Assembly: GCF_023898315.1 (NCBI RefSeq) | Contig: NC_064623.1 | Span: forward strand, 13,591,140 to 13,655,139 | Length of the DNA stretch: 64,000 nt | Source of the DNA: Schistocerca nitens | Taxonomy: Eukaryota; Arthropoda; Insecta; Orthoptera; Acrididae | Reading direction: 5' to 3' | Shown: positions 32,010 through 43,330 of the stretch, piece after piece | How the letters are laid out: every line of letters starts with the position of its first letter | Numbering within the stretch: the stretch's first letter is position 1 | Notes under the pieces: model-generated | The model's input: only the letters and a program-made list of their open reading frames with translations | What the model was told of the DNA's origin: nothing | Database searches by the model: none | Position numbers and translations under genes: made by a program

Positions 32010-35000
32010 ATGTTCCATGCCTTCCCAGTCTCACGATATCATCGTCCAGTGGAATTGTGGCGAATTTTTTTTTGTTTTTGTTTTTTTTTTTGTCCCCACC
32101 ACTTGGCTGAGCTGTGGCAGCTGTTATGCTTTACACCTGCTATCTGCATTGTCCTCGAGGAAACCTGGTTCCCAGCAATGCGTATCCCTGCCCTCCGCGG
32201 CTATAAGGGATATTACAGGAACCGTAGCGACTGTAATCGAGTGTCAGGTGGAGTTTGCGTTTATGTCCTAAACTCGGTCTGTAGTGAACTTGTGCCCCTT
32301 CAAACGCCTCTTGAAGCTGTGGCTGTCAGAATAAGGACGCCACAGGAAATAACTGTCTGCAGTGCATATCTTCCTCCAAGTACCCCTGAATGTATTAGTT
32401 GCACTGATTGATCACCTCCCTAAACCTTTCCTACTTCTGGGAGATTTTAATGTCCATAACCCCTTGGGGGTGCCCGAGGCATAAGGCAGTCCCTTGGTGG
32501 TCACCGGAAGTCACTGAAGCAATTAAGGTGTGTCGGTGAGCTCTACAGCGGCGTAAGTGGCACACTTCCCTGGAGCACCTCATAGCCTTTAAACGGCTCC
32601 GTGCCCGTCTTTGCTACCTTATCAAACAATGGAAGGAGGAGTGTTGGGAGAGATACATCTCCACCATTGGGTGCCACATGTCTCTCCCCCAAATCTGGGC
32701 AAAGATCAAACGTATTTTCGGGTACCAGGCCCCAACAGCTGTCCCCGGTGTTGCCATAGTGGCAAGTTAAGTACCGATGCAAACGTGATTGCCGAGCACT
32801 TTTCAGAGCACTTTGCTCGTGACTCTGCGTCAGAAAATTGCACCCCCCCCCCCCCGCCTTTCGCACACTCAAACGGCGGCTGGAAGGGAATGTCCTCTCA
32901 TTGACTACACGCTGCAGTGAATCCTATAACGCCCCATTTACAGAGTGGGAGCTCCTCAGTGCCGTTGCACATTGCCCCGACCCATCTCCTGGACCGGATC
33001 GCATCCACAGCCAGATGATTAAACATCTCTCATCTGACAACAAGCGACATTTTCACATCATCTCATCATCTGGTGCGATGGCGTCTTTCCATCGCAATGG
33101 TGGGAGAGCACTATCATTCCGGTGCTCAAACCCGGTAAAAGCGTGCTTGATGTGGATACCTATCAGCCTCACAAACGTTCTTTGTAAGCTCCTGGAACGT
33201 ATGTTATGTCGATGGTTGGATTGGGTCCTGGAGTCACGTGGCTTGCTGCCTCCATGTCAGGGTGGCTTCCGCCAGGGTCGATCTACCACTGATAATCTTG
33301 TGTCCATTGAGTCTGCCATCCGAACAGCCTTTTCCAGATGGCAACACCTGATTGCCATCTTTTTTGACTTTACGTAAAGCATACGACACGACTTAGCGAC
33401 ATCATATCCTCGCCACATTGTACGAGTAGGGTCTCCGGGGACCACGCCTGATTTTTATCCAAAACTTCCTGTCACTCCGTACTTTCCGTGTCCGAGTTGG
33501 TGACTCCCATAGTTCCAGCAATATCCAGGAGAATGGAGTCCCGCAGGGCTCTGTATTGTGTCTCTATTGTTAGTGGCCATTAACAGTCTAGCAGCAGCTG
33601 TGGGGCCCTCTGTCTCACCTCCTCTGTATGCAGTTGACTTCTGCATTTCTTACTGCTGCTCCAGTACTGTTGTTGCTGAGCGGCACCTCAAGGGAGCCAT
33701 CCACAAGGCGCAGTCATGGGCTCTAGCCCACATCTTCCAGTTTTCAACTGCTAAGTTGTGTGTGTCATGCGTTTCTGCCAGTGCCGTACTGTTCATCCGG
33801 AACCTGCACTTCACCTTAATGACGATCCACTCACTGTAGTGGAGACATATCAATTCCTAGGACTGGTTTTCGATGCTAGATTGACTTGGCACCCTCATCT
33901 TCGTCAGCTTAAGCAGAAGTGCTGGGAGCACCTCAATGACCTCCATTGCCTGAGCAACACCAATTGGGGTACAGATCGCTGTAGGCTGCTGCAGCTCTAC
34001 AGAGCCCTTGTCCAATCCTGAATTGACCATGGGAATTTGGTTTATGGTTCGGCAGCACCTTCAGCATTGCATTTACTCGACCCTGCGCACTACTGTGGAG
34101 TGCAATTAGCGACAGGAGCTTTCAGGAAGAGTCCAGTGACCAGTGTACTGGTGGAGGCTGGTGTCCGTCCACTGCAGATCAGACGTGTGCAACTGCTTGC
34201 CAGTTATGCAGCACACATTCACAGTTCCCCTGAGCATCCAAATTACCATCTCCGTTTCCCGCTTGCATCCGAATTACCATCTCCGTTTCCCGCTTGCGGT
34301 AGTCCCTCCTGCATCGGTGGCCCAGATTGGGGCTAATGATTGCCGTTTACGTGTGGTCCCTTCTCTCCGAACTGGAGTCCTTCCCTTTACCACCTCTACT
34401 TGCGGTCCGTTCGTGTACGCCTCTATGGTGTACGCCTCAGCCGCAGCTTCGTCTGGAACTTTTGCACGGCCCTAAGGACTCTGTTAACCCCGCCGCTCTC
34501 CACTGCCGCTTCCTCTCGATTCTTGACGTGTTCCGGGGCTCTGAAGTGGTTTACGCCGACGGCTCAATGGCTGATGGTCAAGCAGGCTTCACATATGTTC
34601 GTGGAGGATATATTGAGCAATACTCCTTGCCAGTTGGCTGCAGTGTTTTCACTGCAGAGCTAGCGGCCATATCTCGTGCTCTTGAGTACATCCGCTCATG
34701 TCCTGGCAAGTCATTTCTCCTGTGTACTGACTCATTGAGCAGCCTACAAGCTATCGACCAGTGCTACCGTCGCCACCTCTGATAGCATCCATTCAGGAGT
34801 CCATCTATGCCCTGGAACAGTCCCGCCGTACCGTGGCATTTGTGTGGACCCGAGGACATGTTGGAATTGGAATCCCTGGCAACAAACTTGCCGACAGGCT
34901 GGCCAGACAGGAGACGCGGAAACTGCTTCCGGAGATAGGCATCTCCGAAGCTGACCTGCGTTCTGTCTTACACCACAGGGTTTTCCGGCTTTGCGAGACG

Positions 35001-35339
35001 GATTGTCATAACAGCACGCACAACAAACTGCGTGTCATTAAGGAGACTATGAATGTGTGAAAGTCTTCCATGCAGGCCTCTCGCAGGGAATCAGTTGTCC
35101 TCTGCCAGCTCCGCATTGGGCATACGTGGCTAACGCACGGTTACCTACTCTGTTGCGAGGACCCACCTCAGTGTCCTTGTGACTCCCAAATGACAATCGT
35201 CCACCTCTTGCTGGTCTGCCCACTTTTAGCCGCTCTACGGCAGACTTTTTACTTTCCCAGCACCCTGCCTTTGGTGTTGGGCGACAATGCCTCCATAGCA
35301 GCTTTAGTTTTATGTTTTATCCATGATAGTGGGTTTTAG
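32010..35339 (+). pseudogene. LINE C ORF2 remnant
   Basis: Pieces in order: VQWNCGEF (EN start), VLEETWFPAMRIPALRGYKG, AVRIRTPQEITVCSAYLPP. After the internal deletion come IPISLTNVLCKLLERML, GGFRQGRSTTDNLVSIESA, GVPQGSVLC-like and LYAVDFCISY (motif C, first catalytic Asp changed to V), then FLGLVFDARLTWHPHLRQL. RNase H: VYADGSMADGQ, FTAELAAISRAL, LLCTDSLSSLQA, WTRGHVGIGIPGN. End: RLRIGHTW-like and CPCDSQMTIVHLLLVCPLL. Closely related to LINE A in these stretches. Confidence 0.8.
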
Positions 35340-35704
35340 ATTTCTATGTAGTTTTTAGCGCATGTTCTTTGTCCCTCTGTGTCCTCCACCCTAGTGCTTT
35401 TAGGGTGGAGGTTTTAATGTGTTGCAGAGTGGCTGGCTTTCCCTTTTTATTCTCGTGGTTGGCCAGCCACTGTAATCTGCTTTCATGTTTTACTCTCTTC
35501 TGTTTCTAGTGTCTCTGTTGTTTTCTTGTACTCTTTTGTTCCTTTTAGTGTTAGTTGCCTTCCCTTCATTCTTATGGCTTTTCCTTTCTTTCCGTTTTGT
35601 GTTATGTTTCGTCCATTTTATTCTCACACTTGTGACATTGTTTTATTAAGAACAAGAGCCCAATGACCTCGTAGTTTGGTACCTTCTCCCACCTTTAAAC
35701 CAAC

Positions 35705-36420
35705 CAACCTTTACAGGAATGGTGATCAGCCTGCACAGCACAGGATTTGCGTTGTTAGCAGTGTTTGTGCCACAACTTGTCATTAGGTGCCGGTACTCCT
35801 ATGGTAACACAGGATTGAAACAAGCATCAGTGTGCATTACAGATGCAGTCAACATGGGTTTGAACAAGATGTGCTGGACTTTACTTGTAAAGCTGTTTCA
35901 ACAAAACAAAAGCAATAGTGTTGTTGCTGTTCACAAATATCAATGCATTAAAGGAATACAGAGAGGTCAGAGGGAAGAACACGGTTCGGAAGTTCAAATT
36001 AACGGGTGATTTGGGACCTGCTCCTGGAGAAAGGCCTAAGACCAATTGCACCCCAAACAGTTGAAGTTACTGTTGCCATTCCTGAGAATACTGAACGCAA
36101 TATGCATTTTTCAAACAGTGCAGGAGCTGTGTAGCAACAGCGAAACATTCTTTGGTCAACCATTCGAAAAGTGCTGTGAACAATTGTGGAATGGTATCTG
36201 GTGCAGTTTTAGGCTTTGGTCGGTGCTGATGGTCATCTCTTGGAGCAACATTTGTAACTTGAAACTTAAACATGGTAGGCAATTAACAAATATTACCCTT
36301 TCATTTGGAAATTAAAGTGTATTTCTTCCCATAGTTTATTCGTTATGCTTATTATGTGTGTCCTTACAAATGGTTTCCACAAAGTTTCATTGTTATATGA
36401 TTACTTGTTTTTCATGGGGG
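35705..36420 (+). mobile_element. Transposase relic with HTH-like N-terminus
   Basis: Reading near 35870-36060 gives LLVKLFQQNKSNSVVAVHKY, then GIQRGQ and, after a break, LGPAPGERPKTNCTPN. This resembles the N-terminal HTH region of arthropod mariner-superfamily transposases with a linker between two helix-turn-helix units. Further broken pieces run to about 36250. No intact frame and no convincing terminal repeats. Confidence 0.45.
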
Positions 36421-37350
36421 GGCCATCTTGAGTAATGAAGGTTTAATTATAACCACTCTGTAGATTCAAAGAATTCATTACACAGAAACTTATTGTAAAA
36501 TTAATATCTAGTGTCCATCTTGGGACATCATGCAGGCAACTGTTAAAAATATGTGGCATACGAGCAATAGGCTCACAATGCATTTACTTTGGAGATGTTT
36601 GCTTTTACAGCTGGGAAAAAAATTTGAAAATAATTATAGCATTCATAAATATAAATCTAGAAACAAAAAGTTTCCAATGTCTACATCTTGCACGTAAGAG
36701 ATGTATGCAGCCAAAAATATATCATCTGTATTGTGAAGTTGACTGCAATGAGGCCACTGACGGACATAGGAGTTAATGTCTGATGCTGTGTGCCTGTCGG
36801 CAGCCACACCTACCACTCTTTTTACTACAGTATATCGGGCAAGACTGTGTATTAATATTTATTTCTTGACCCAGTGGACACTGATGTATGGCAGATCAGT
36901 ACAATATCTTGTTGAATGTTTTGAATTTTGTTTTTCGTAACTTTAACTTCGACAGTGGATTTATTAATTCTCATGAAATTTCAGCATCGTTTTACATCAA
37001 TTACAAAGCTTATTGCTAATTTATATTTCAGTATGATCTGTAGACTTTCATTAACATGTAACATGAGCATAAGGGGCTTCAGCTCAAATGGATGCACTGC
37101 AGTCAAACAGTGGGATGCCATGATAATGTAAACAACTGGTTTCACCGATGATCTTAGAAGACTTGGCTTTTGGTTTCGTTGATTCACCATTATCAGTTTT
37201 GTGACTGAGATGACACATTTGTGGATACAACCATTAGTGATTGCAGTGACAGTGACTATGTTGGTAATGCTGATGGCAATGGACTGCAAGGAATCTACAG
37301 CAAGTAGAACTGTAAGAAACCACAACTCTGATAGAATGTATTTGGTAACA
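36421..37350. other. No recognised gene
   Basis: AT-rich, with short open frames on both strands and no family signature. Confidence 0.35.
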
Positions 37351-37700
37351 CGAGGGCTATCCACGTAGATTATGTTTCTTTGTTAAAAAAAAGTATAAGA
37401 GAAAAATGTTTCATTCATTTGGAAGCGACACACACATACTACTTTTTGCCAAAGCGTTCACACAAATTTAGGCACTTCTCGTAGCGACGTAGAAGCTTTT
37501 AAATTCTATTCTCATAAAATTCTGCTGCCCGAGGCTTCAACCAGTTAGTCATTCCCTCCCACAGTTCCATATTGTCGGCTAACAGTTGTGTTGTGAGCCA
37601 AGTCTTGACTGCTGCAAACAGATGGTAGTTACTGGTGCAAGATCTTGACTGTGTAACTGATGCGGAAAAGCCTCTCACCTGAAAGCATAAAGTATTCTGT
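37350..37700 (-). mobile_element. mariner-like element fragment (transposase C-terminus and terminal repeat)
   Basis: ACGAGGGCTATCCACGTAG at 37351-37369 looks like a mariner terminal repeat. Behind it, on the minus strand, broken coding reads FYVATRSA-like and TICLQQSRLGSQHN-like sequence that matches the usual end of a mariner transposase (repeat of FYE/RYEKCLN type). The partner end was not found. Confidence 0.4.
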
Positions 37701-38073
37701 AGTGCAATTTGCTGTGTTTGTTCGCAAACTCGCTCGTCAATTGTGAAATTGGATTTAAAAAAAAACAGGTCTCACAGTAAAAATAAAGTGAAAAATCCAA
37801 AAATTGTTAATTTGTAGTTATATCCTACAAATAAATATTTCTTTGCCATTTATCATCAGTCTCTCTCTTTTTTTTTTTTTTTGTTAAGATCCCTTTCTCT
37901 CAGGAAGGAGTATAGGTATCAACTTGAAATTTATCATGTACTGAGTCCTATGGTCCCCTTGTGGTGTAGAAATTTTGAGTTTCTAAGTCAATGTAATCAA
38001 AAGATATGATCATATATATGTTGCATATTTTGATACTTGCAAGCTCCCTCAAGACTTATAGATGAACTATATA

Positions 38074-39486
38074 CACTCCTGGAAATGGAAAAAAGAACAC
38101 ATGGACACCGGTGTGTCAGACCCACCATACTTGCTCCGGACACTGCGAGAGGGCTGTACAAGCAATGATCACACGCACGGCACAGCGGACACACCAGGAA
38201 CCGCGGTGTTGGCCGTCGAATGGCGCTAGCTGCGCAGCATTTGTGCACCGCCGCCGTCAGTGTCAGCCAGTTTGCCGTGGCATACAGAGCTCCAGCGCAG
38301 TCTTTAACACTGGTAGCATGCCGCGACAGCGTGGACGTGAACCGTATGTGCAGTTGACGGACTTTGAGCGAGGGCGTATAGTGGGAATGCGGGAGGCCGG
38401 GTGGACGTACCGCCGAATTGCTCAACACGTGGGGCGTGAGGTCTCCACAGTACATCGATGTTGTCGCCAGTGGTCGGCGGAAGGTGCACGTGCCCGTCGA
38501 CCTGGGACCGGACCGCAGCGACGCACGGATGCACGCCAAGACCGTAGGATCCTACGCAGTGCCGTAGGGGACCGCACCGCCACTTCCCAGCAAATTAGGG
38601 ACACTGTTGCTCCTGGGGTATCGGCGAGGACCATTCGCAACCGTCTCCATGAAGCTGGGCTACGGTCCCGCACACCGTTAGGCCGTCTTCCGCTCACGCC
38701 CCAACATCGTGCAGCCCGCCTCCAGTGGTGTCGCGACAGGCGTGAATGGAGGGACGAATGGAGACGTGTCGTCTTCAGCGATGAGAGTCGCTTCTGCCTT
38801 GGTGCCAATGATGGTCGTATGCGCCGTGCAGGTGAGCGCCACAATCAGGACTGCATACGACCGAGGCACACAGGGCCAACACCCGGCATCATGGTGTGGG
38901 GAGCGATCTCCTACACTGGCCGTACACCACTGGTGATCGTCGAGGGGACACTGAATAGTGCACGGTACATCCAAACCGTCATCGAACCCATCGTTCTACC
39001 ATTCCTAGACCGGCAAGGGAACTTGCTGTTCCAACAGGACAATGCACGTCCGCATGTATCCCGTGCCACCCAACGTGCTCTAGAAGGTGTAAGTCAACTA
39101 CCCTGGCCAGCAAGATCTCCGGATCTGTCCCCCATTGAGCATGTTTGGGACTGGATGAAGCGTCGTCTCACGCGGTCTGCACGTCCAGCACGAACGCTGG
39201 TCCAACTGAGGCGCCAGGTGGAAATGGCATGGCAAGCCGTTCCACAGGACTACATCCAGCATCTCTACGATCGTCTCCATGGGAGAATAGCAGCCTGCAT
39301 TGCTGCGAAAGGTGGATATACACTGTACTAGTGCCGACATTGTGCATGCTCTGTTGCCTGTGTCTATGTGCCTGTGGTTCTGTCAGTGTGATCATGTGAT
39401 GTATCTGACCCCAGGAATGTGTCAATAAAGTTTCCCCTTCCTGGGACAATGAATTCACGGTGTTCTTATTTCAATTTCCAGGAGTG
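38074..39486 (+). mobile_element. Tc1-like transposon family 1, copy 1, apparently intact
   Basis: A 1,413-bp element flanked by TA (38072-38073 and 39487-39488). Ends are inverted repeats: CACTCCTGGAAATGGAAAAA on the left and the complement of CACTCCTGGAAATTGAAATA on the right, about 28 bp with mismatches. It has a single uninterrupted transposase ORF. A second copy of exactly the same length and opposite orientation lies at 60594-62006. Complete termini plus an open ORF suggest a recent and possibly autonomous insertion. Confidence 0.93.
38318..39331 (+). CDS. Tc1-like transposase, 337 residues, D-32-E
   Basis: I choose ATG 38318 (MPRQRGREPYVQLTDFERGR); the open frame extends upstream into the terminal region, but this start gives the usual length. 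Residues about 1-110 form two HTH units (FERGRIVGMREAGWTYRRIA; TATSQQIRDTVAPGVSARTI) separated by GRPGT-hook-like ARRPGTGPQRR. Catalytic DDE: D in VVFSDESRFCL, D in LFQQDNARPHVS, E in DLSPIEHVWDWM. I count 32 residues between the second D and E, not the 34 of typical Tc1. PGIMVWGAISY is also typical. It cuts and pastes its own element at TA sites. Confidence 0.93.
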   Translation: MPRQRGREPYVQLTDFERGRIVGMREAGWTYRRIAQHVGREVSTVHRCCRQWSAEGARARRPGTGPQRRTDARQDRRILRSAVGDRTATSQQIRDTVAPGVSARTIRNRLHEAGLRSRTPLGRLPLTPQHRAARLQWCRDRREWRDEWRRVVFSDESRFCLGANDGRMRRAGERHNQDCIRPRHTGPTPGIMVWGAISYTGRTPLVIVEGTLNSARYIQTVIEPIVLPFLDRQGNLLFQQDNARPHVSRATQRALEGVSQLPWPARSPDLSPIEHVWDWMKRRLTRSARPARTLVQLRRQVEMAWQAVPQDYIQHLYDRLHGRIAACIAAKGGYTLY

Positions 39487-39489
39487 TAC

Positions 39490-39800
39490 ATTCAGGGTGG
39501 AATCGGGGGTTTAGTGGCAAAGCTCATGCCTGGAAAATGAGAGGTCTCGGTATTGAATCCGTCGGACACATAATTTTCAGTCTTCGTTTTAACCTAGCCT
39601 TCACCTCTGTGATGTAAGGAGTCACAAGAAACATGGTTCACATTTCTCATTAAACTATAGGTCTCATTTCCCTGGTTGGATATCTGGGGCAAGTTAGGGA
39701 CATGCAAGTTGCTGAAGTGATATCCAACAGAAAGACTTGCACCAGGCTACTGACCCACATGAGATCATCATCGTCATCGTCATTATTATTATTAGTATTA
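39490..39800 (+). mobile_element. tRNA-derived SINE with microsatellite tail
   Basis: TTTAGTGGCAAAGCTCATG (A-box-like, about 39512) and GGTATTGAATCC (B-box-like, about 39549) are spaced as in tRNA-derived SINEs. The body runs to a TCATCG/ATT repeat tail at about 39768-39800. Target duplications were not resolved. Confidence 0.5.
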
Positions 39801-40189
39801 TTATTATTTTTATCTACAATATAGCGTACAAAACTGTGAGTGTGAGTCCTACTCACACTTGTTCAGTTTTTTCTCTAGGATCCAATGCCGTGGATTTGAA
39901 AATTCATGAATTACTAAAAATAGGTTTTTAAGGGTACAAAATTGTTTATTGTTAATTGAAGTGGGTTAAGAATAAATATTAAACGTATCATGTGTAAGTG
40001 TAATAGGACATGTTAAGGTATAAATATTGTTCTAACGGGCTGGAAAGTAGAAGTGTGCGGGAAGGCAGGTCGCCAGAATGTGGTCAGGCACCTTCCTCCT
40101 TTGTGCTTCTCCAAACTGAAGAATGAGTTGGTCTCCATTCCTCTACCCCACTATACCACAAGAAGCAACTATATGGTGTTTCTTAAGAT
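39801..40189. other. No recognised gene
   Basis: AT-rich sequence without coding signatures between the SINE and the deleted mariner. Confidence 0.35.
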
Positions 40190-40770
40190 TGTACAGGTCC
40201 GGGGACACTTGCAATTATTTATTTTACAAGAACCAAACATTGTACAGGTATCATACATGTCATTTTGAAGAGAAACCCTGAAGTTCCCCCCCGCCCCCCC
40301 CCCCCCCTTCCATGTATACCACCACATGGTAGTTTGGTAATTTGCTGATAGTCAGCACTAGTGCAAACATTGCGAGTTTAGGTGCGGAGCGAGCTTTCTC
40401 TGTGTTGGAGTTCAACAAAAACAAGTGTGCTACCGCTGTTCAATGGATGTTTAGAACCAAGTACGGTAAGAAGCCACCAACAAGGAAGGCCATTTACCAC
40501 TGGCACAACAAATTCGCTACGACGGGTTGCATGTGCGTGGCAGAGAGAAGCGGACGTCCCAGTGTGAGTGAAGTGAATGTGGAGTGCGTACGAGAGACAT
40601 TCATTACTGTATTGACGTCAGCCAGGTCACTCATGGCTCGCATATTGAATGTTTGTAAAATAAACTAAGAGTTTCTCTTCAAAATGCAATATGTATGACA
40701 TCTGTACAATGTTTAGTTCTTGTGCAATAAATAGTTGAAAGTGTTCACGAACTTTATGTACACCCTGTAC
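40190..40770 (+). mobile_element. Internally deleted mariner-type transposon
   Basis: About 100 bp at each end are inverted: CATTGTACAGGTATCATACA and CATTTTGAAGAGAAA (40237-40275) match the complement of 40670-40715, and CACTTGCAATTATTTATT matches the complement of the outer right arm. Between them lie only an N-terminal transposase piece and a C-run (40288-40316). Length about 580 bp, so it could only move in trans. Confidence 0.75.
40378..40668 (+). pseudogene. mariner-type transposase N-terminal HTH fragment
   Basis: GAERAFSVLEFNKNKCATAV, then FRTKYGKKPPTRKAIYHWHN and TGCMCVAERSGRPSVSEVNV match the first helix-turn-helix plus GRP-hook pattern found in many arthropod mariner-superfamily transposases. 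The DDE domain is wholly absent; the frame ends at 40668 just inside the right inverted arm. Confidence 0.75.
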
Positions 40771-41599
40771 TGACCCTTTCACAGTGTACCTTATAAATCT
40801 GTGGCAGTGCTGTGCACAAATGCTAGGAGGATGTTTATCCTCTACAAATTGTATGAAACTACATGGGACACAGATATGAGTTACTAATAATACTAATAAG
40901 AGACGCATGTAGACTGAATTTACATAAAATTTCTGTACATTGCTGGAGAGGAAATTGATTCTTAGTCATCCTGTATGACAATTGTAGCGTTCTTCAGAGT
41001 AAGGCCACTTCGTCCACCACCAATACTACTCGCTAAACAACAGAGTGTTCCCCATACAGTCTGTTATGTGAACAGAAATCACTTCACTGTGCTTGTGATG
41101 TTACAGAGTTTTCTTCTGTTTGTTTAGTGTGTAGTTATTTTAAACAAAAATTCATTTAATAGCTGAAATTATGTTCATGTAAACAAAGACAGAACTGTTT
41201 ACTCTGTGATACTGTCAGTGATCTATGTAATGTTGATGGGAAGGTGTCTAGACTGGTAAGTGCAAGTTATTTGGGGAAAAGAAAATGGTGAACATTTCAG
41301 AACAGAAAACATGGTGTCACTCATAGAGCTTGCAGAAAGGAGTAAACCAGAGTTGACACTATCTAAACGTTGACTGCCATGCACCTGATGCCACGTGGCC
41401 ACCACTGACCACAGCAGAGCCTTTACACCTGGTGCCCTGGCCCGGCATGGCGATGAAACATCCGTCACTCTGCGTGTGACGGACAACATATTAAAAGATT
41501 TATGATAAGCTCTTTCAGACAAACTGGCTTAAACATGACATGGAGTCCCACTTTCGTATTCAGCTGACATGAAGATCTTGTTCTAACGTGAACTGTCTG
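40771..41599. other. No recognised gene
   Basis: Mixed-composition DNA with short open frames only. An ORF on the minus strand at 41522-41223 shows no family signature. Confidence 0.35.
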
Positions 41600-42460
41600 C
41601 TTTGTGCAGAACCTGTTGACAATGAATTTCTTGTATAAAATCTTCTTGGTTTTAAAGTCATGTCAATTCAAATAGCTTTTGATGGCTCGCTCTGCCATTG
41701 TCGTCAGAGTAAAACTACTGGCTGGTGGGACTGGCTCTGTTTCCCACTTATATATCTATGATTATGGTCGTTAGCACCAATTAGAGAGGACCGAAATTGT
41801 GCGTGTGCGGATAGCAAGTTGGACAGCCCATAGCAGCTCTGGCCCACCATGAGACCGAATCGTGTCAGGTGGCATGCGGAGCTGGCACCACGTTTGAAAC
41901 TGCCCTCCCACCTCCCTCTAAGTGTTAAGCTTCTGCTGTTGCTTCCTTTCGACATCCAAAACCCGAACTCGAGCCCTACTCAGTGTGTATCCCTGGTCTC
42001 TGTTGAAATTGTTCCTTTTCATTCTAATCTCAGCCACCTCCTTTATAACTGAGTCCCAGTATGTGGGTGCATGAGCCAAGACTCTTGTGTTCTCAAACTG
42101 TATTTTGTGTCCATTTTTGAGGCAATGCTCAGCTACGGCCGACTTGTCAAACTCCCTTTACTTAATGTCTCTTGTGCCCGGTACAATGCTCCACAACTGT
42201 GCGAATTGTCTGGCCTACGTAGGTGCTACTGCACTCGCAAGGGACACCAATACGCACTGGGCACACGAAGGGCTATTTCGCCTTTTAACAGACCACAACA
42301 TAACTCATATCTTGGGGATGGGCCGGAACACTGGTCTCAATCCATGTGTCTGCGGTACACATCCTAACTTGCTGCTCTTTGCCCCACAGTATGGTAGGAA
42401 AGCCATTGGCTTGGCTTCTGCTGATTCACAAGGCATCTGTCTTCGGTGACACCTGAAAGC
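41600..42460 (-). mobile_element. PLE of a second family, minus-strand arm
   Basis: Reverse-strand reading gives the GIY-YIG end of a PLE of a different family from those at 0-5.5 kb: a CECSSTYVGQTIRT motif (around 42185-42225) with KSAVAEHCL-type sequence and FENTRVLAHAPTYWDSV following (42060-42135), then a 3' UTR. It is broken by stops and shifts. It is the mirror image of 42470-43040. Confidence 0.7.
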
Positions 42461-42469
42461 ATTTGGCTA

Positions 42470-43040
42470 CAGCAAAAGAAAAATTGCAAACGCTTTCAGG
42501 TATCACCAAAGTAAGACGCCATGTGAATTGACAGAAGAAGCCAAGCTGGCGACTTTCCTACTATACTGTGGGGCAATGAGCAGCATGTTAGGATGTGTGC
42601 TGCAGAGACACGGATTGAGAGCAGTATTTTGGCCCACCCTCAAGATATGAGATATTTTGTGCCCTGTTAGACGAGATAGCTCAATGTGCCCGGTGTGTAT
42701 GATCTCCCTTGCGAGTGTGGCAGCATCTATATAGGCCAGACAATTCGCACTGTGGTGGATCATAGAAGCACAAGAGACACATTAAACAAAGGGAGCTTGG
42801 CAAGTCGGCCGTAGCTGAGCATTGCCTCGAAAATGGACAACATGAAATACAGTTTGAGAACACAATATTCTTGGCTCATATGTCAACATCCTGCAGACTA
42901 CACCGGAAAAGATTTGAAAGCTGAAAGTTTAAGACGGAATGTCGGGTGACAACAGAGTTTATTGACAAAACATCAAAAAGTTATTCCAGGTGTGTTGGGC
43001 AAAATGTCAGGCAGAATAGACCTCATTTTAGGGCATGATT
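42470..43040 (+). mobile_element. PLE of a second family, plus-strand arm (head-to-head)
   Basis: Shifted frames give a phenylalanine/cysteine-rich approach to the nuclease, then CECGSIYIGQTIRTVVD-like sequence (42710-42765), KRHIKQ, KSAVAEHCLENG and FENTIFLAHM (to about 42880). It aligns as an inverted repeat with the preceding arm, with the symmetry centre near 42460-42498. Both arms face away from the centre. Confidence 0.7.
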
Positions 43041-43044
43041 TTAG

Positions 43045-43330
43045 TAAATTATAAGCCTAATGATTTAGATGACCCTGAGTCCATGTGTAGGTCCAGTGTG
43101 TCTAGGCTGCAGACAGGTTGGTTGTGGGCACTGACCTGGCCGCCTCCTAGTCCACAAACAGCCATCAATGCACCCAGGCAGAACCACCTTTCATCAGAAA
43201 AAATAATAGATGTCTTCTCTGTGCTCCAATGAGCTCTCACTCGACATCACTCTAGTTGCAAAACCACGGTTTCAGTGGAATGCACAATACAGGGCGTCAG
43301 GCTTGGAGCTATTCTTGAAGTAACTGTTTG
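43045..43330 (-). mobile_element. Tc1-like transposase relic
   Basis: The minus-strand frame 43240-43049 reads STEKTSIIFSDERWFCLGAL, matching the first catalytic Asp region of Tc1 transposases (FSDESRFCLG), followed by degraded GGQVSAHNQ and HMDSG pieces. No ends were seen. Confidence 0.6.

Larger units (their letters stand above)
31027..35704 (+). mobile_element. LINE C, right part (rest of ORF1, ORF2, 3' end)
   Basis: Continues ORF1 in the frame left at 24993, then a decayed ORF2. In the endonuclease, DFNVHNPLG (about 32444) jumps to PWWSPEVTEAIK (about 32490), so the second half of EN and part of the linker are deleted. RT and RNase H follow with many breaks. The 3' end resembles those of LINEs A and B (CCCAATGACC at about 35660) and finishes in AACC repeats near 35704. 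A 31-bp duplication (ATTACCATCTCCGTTTCCCG twice) is at about 34235-34296. The oldest of the three related LINEs. Confidence 0.8.

Noticed and set aside
38111-38317. Upstream extension of the Tc1 transposase frame
   Set aside because: The frame is open but lies in the terminal region; ATG 38318 gives the normal length, and the second copy has the same start context.
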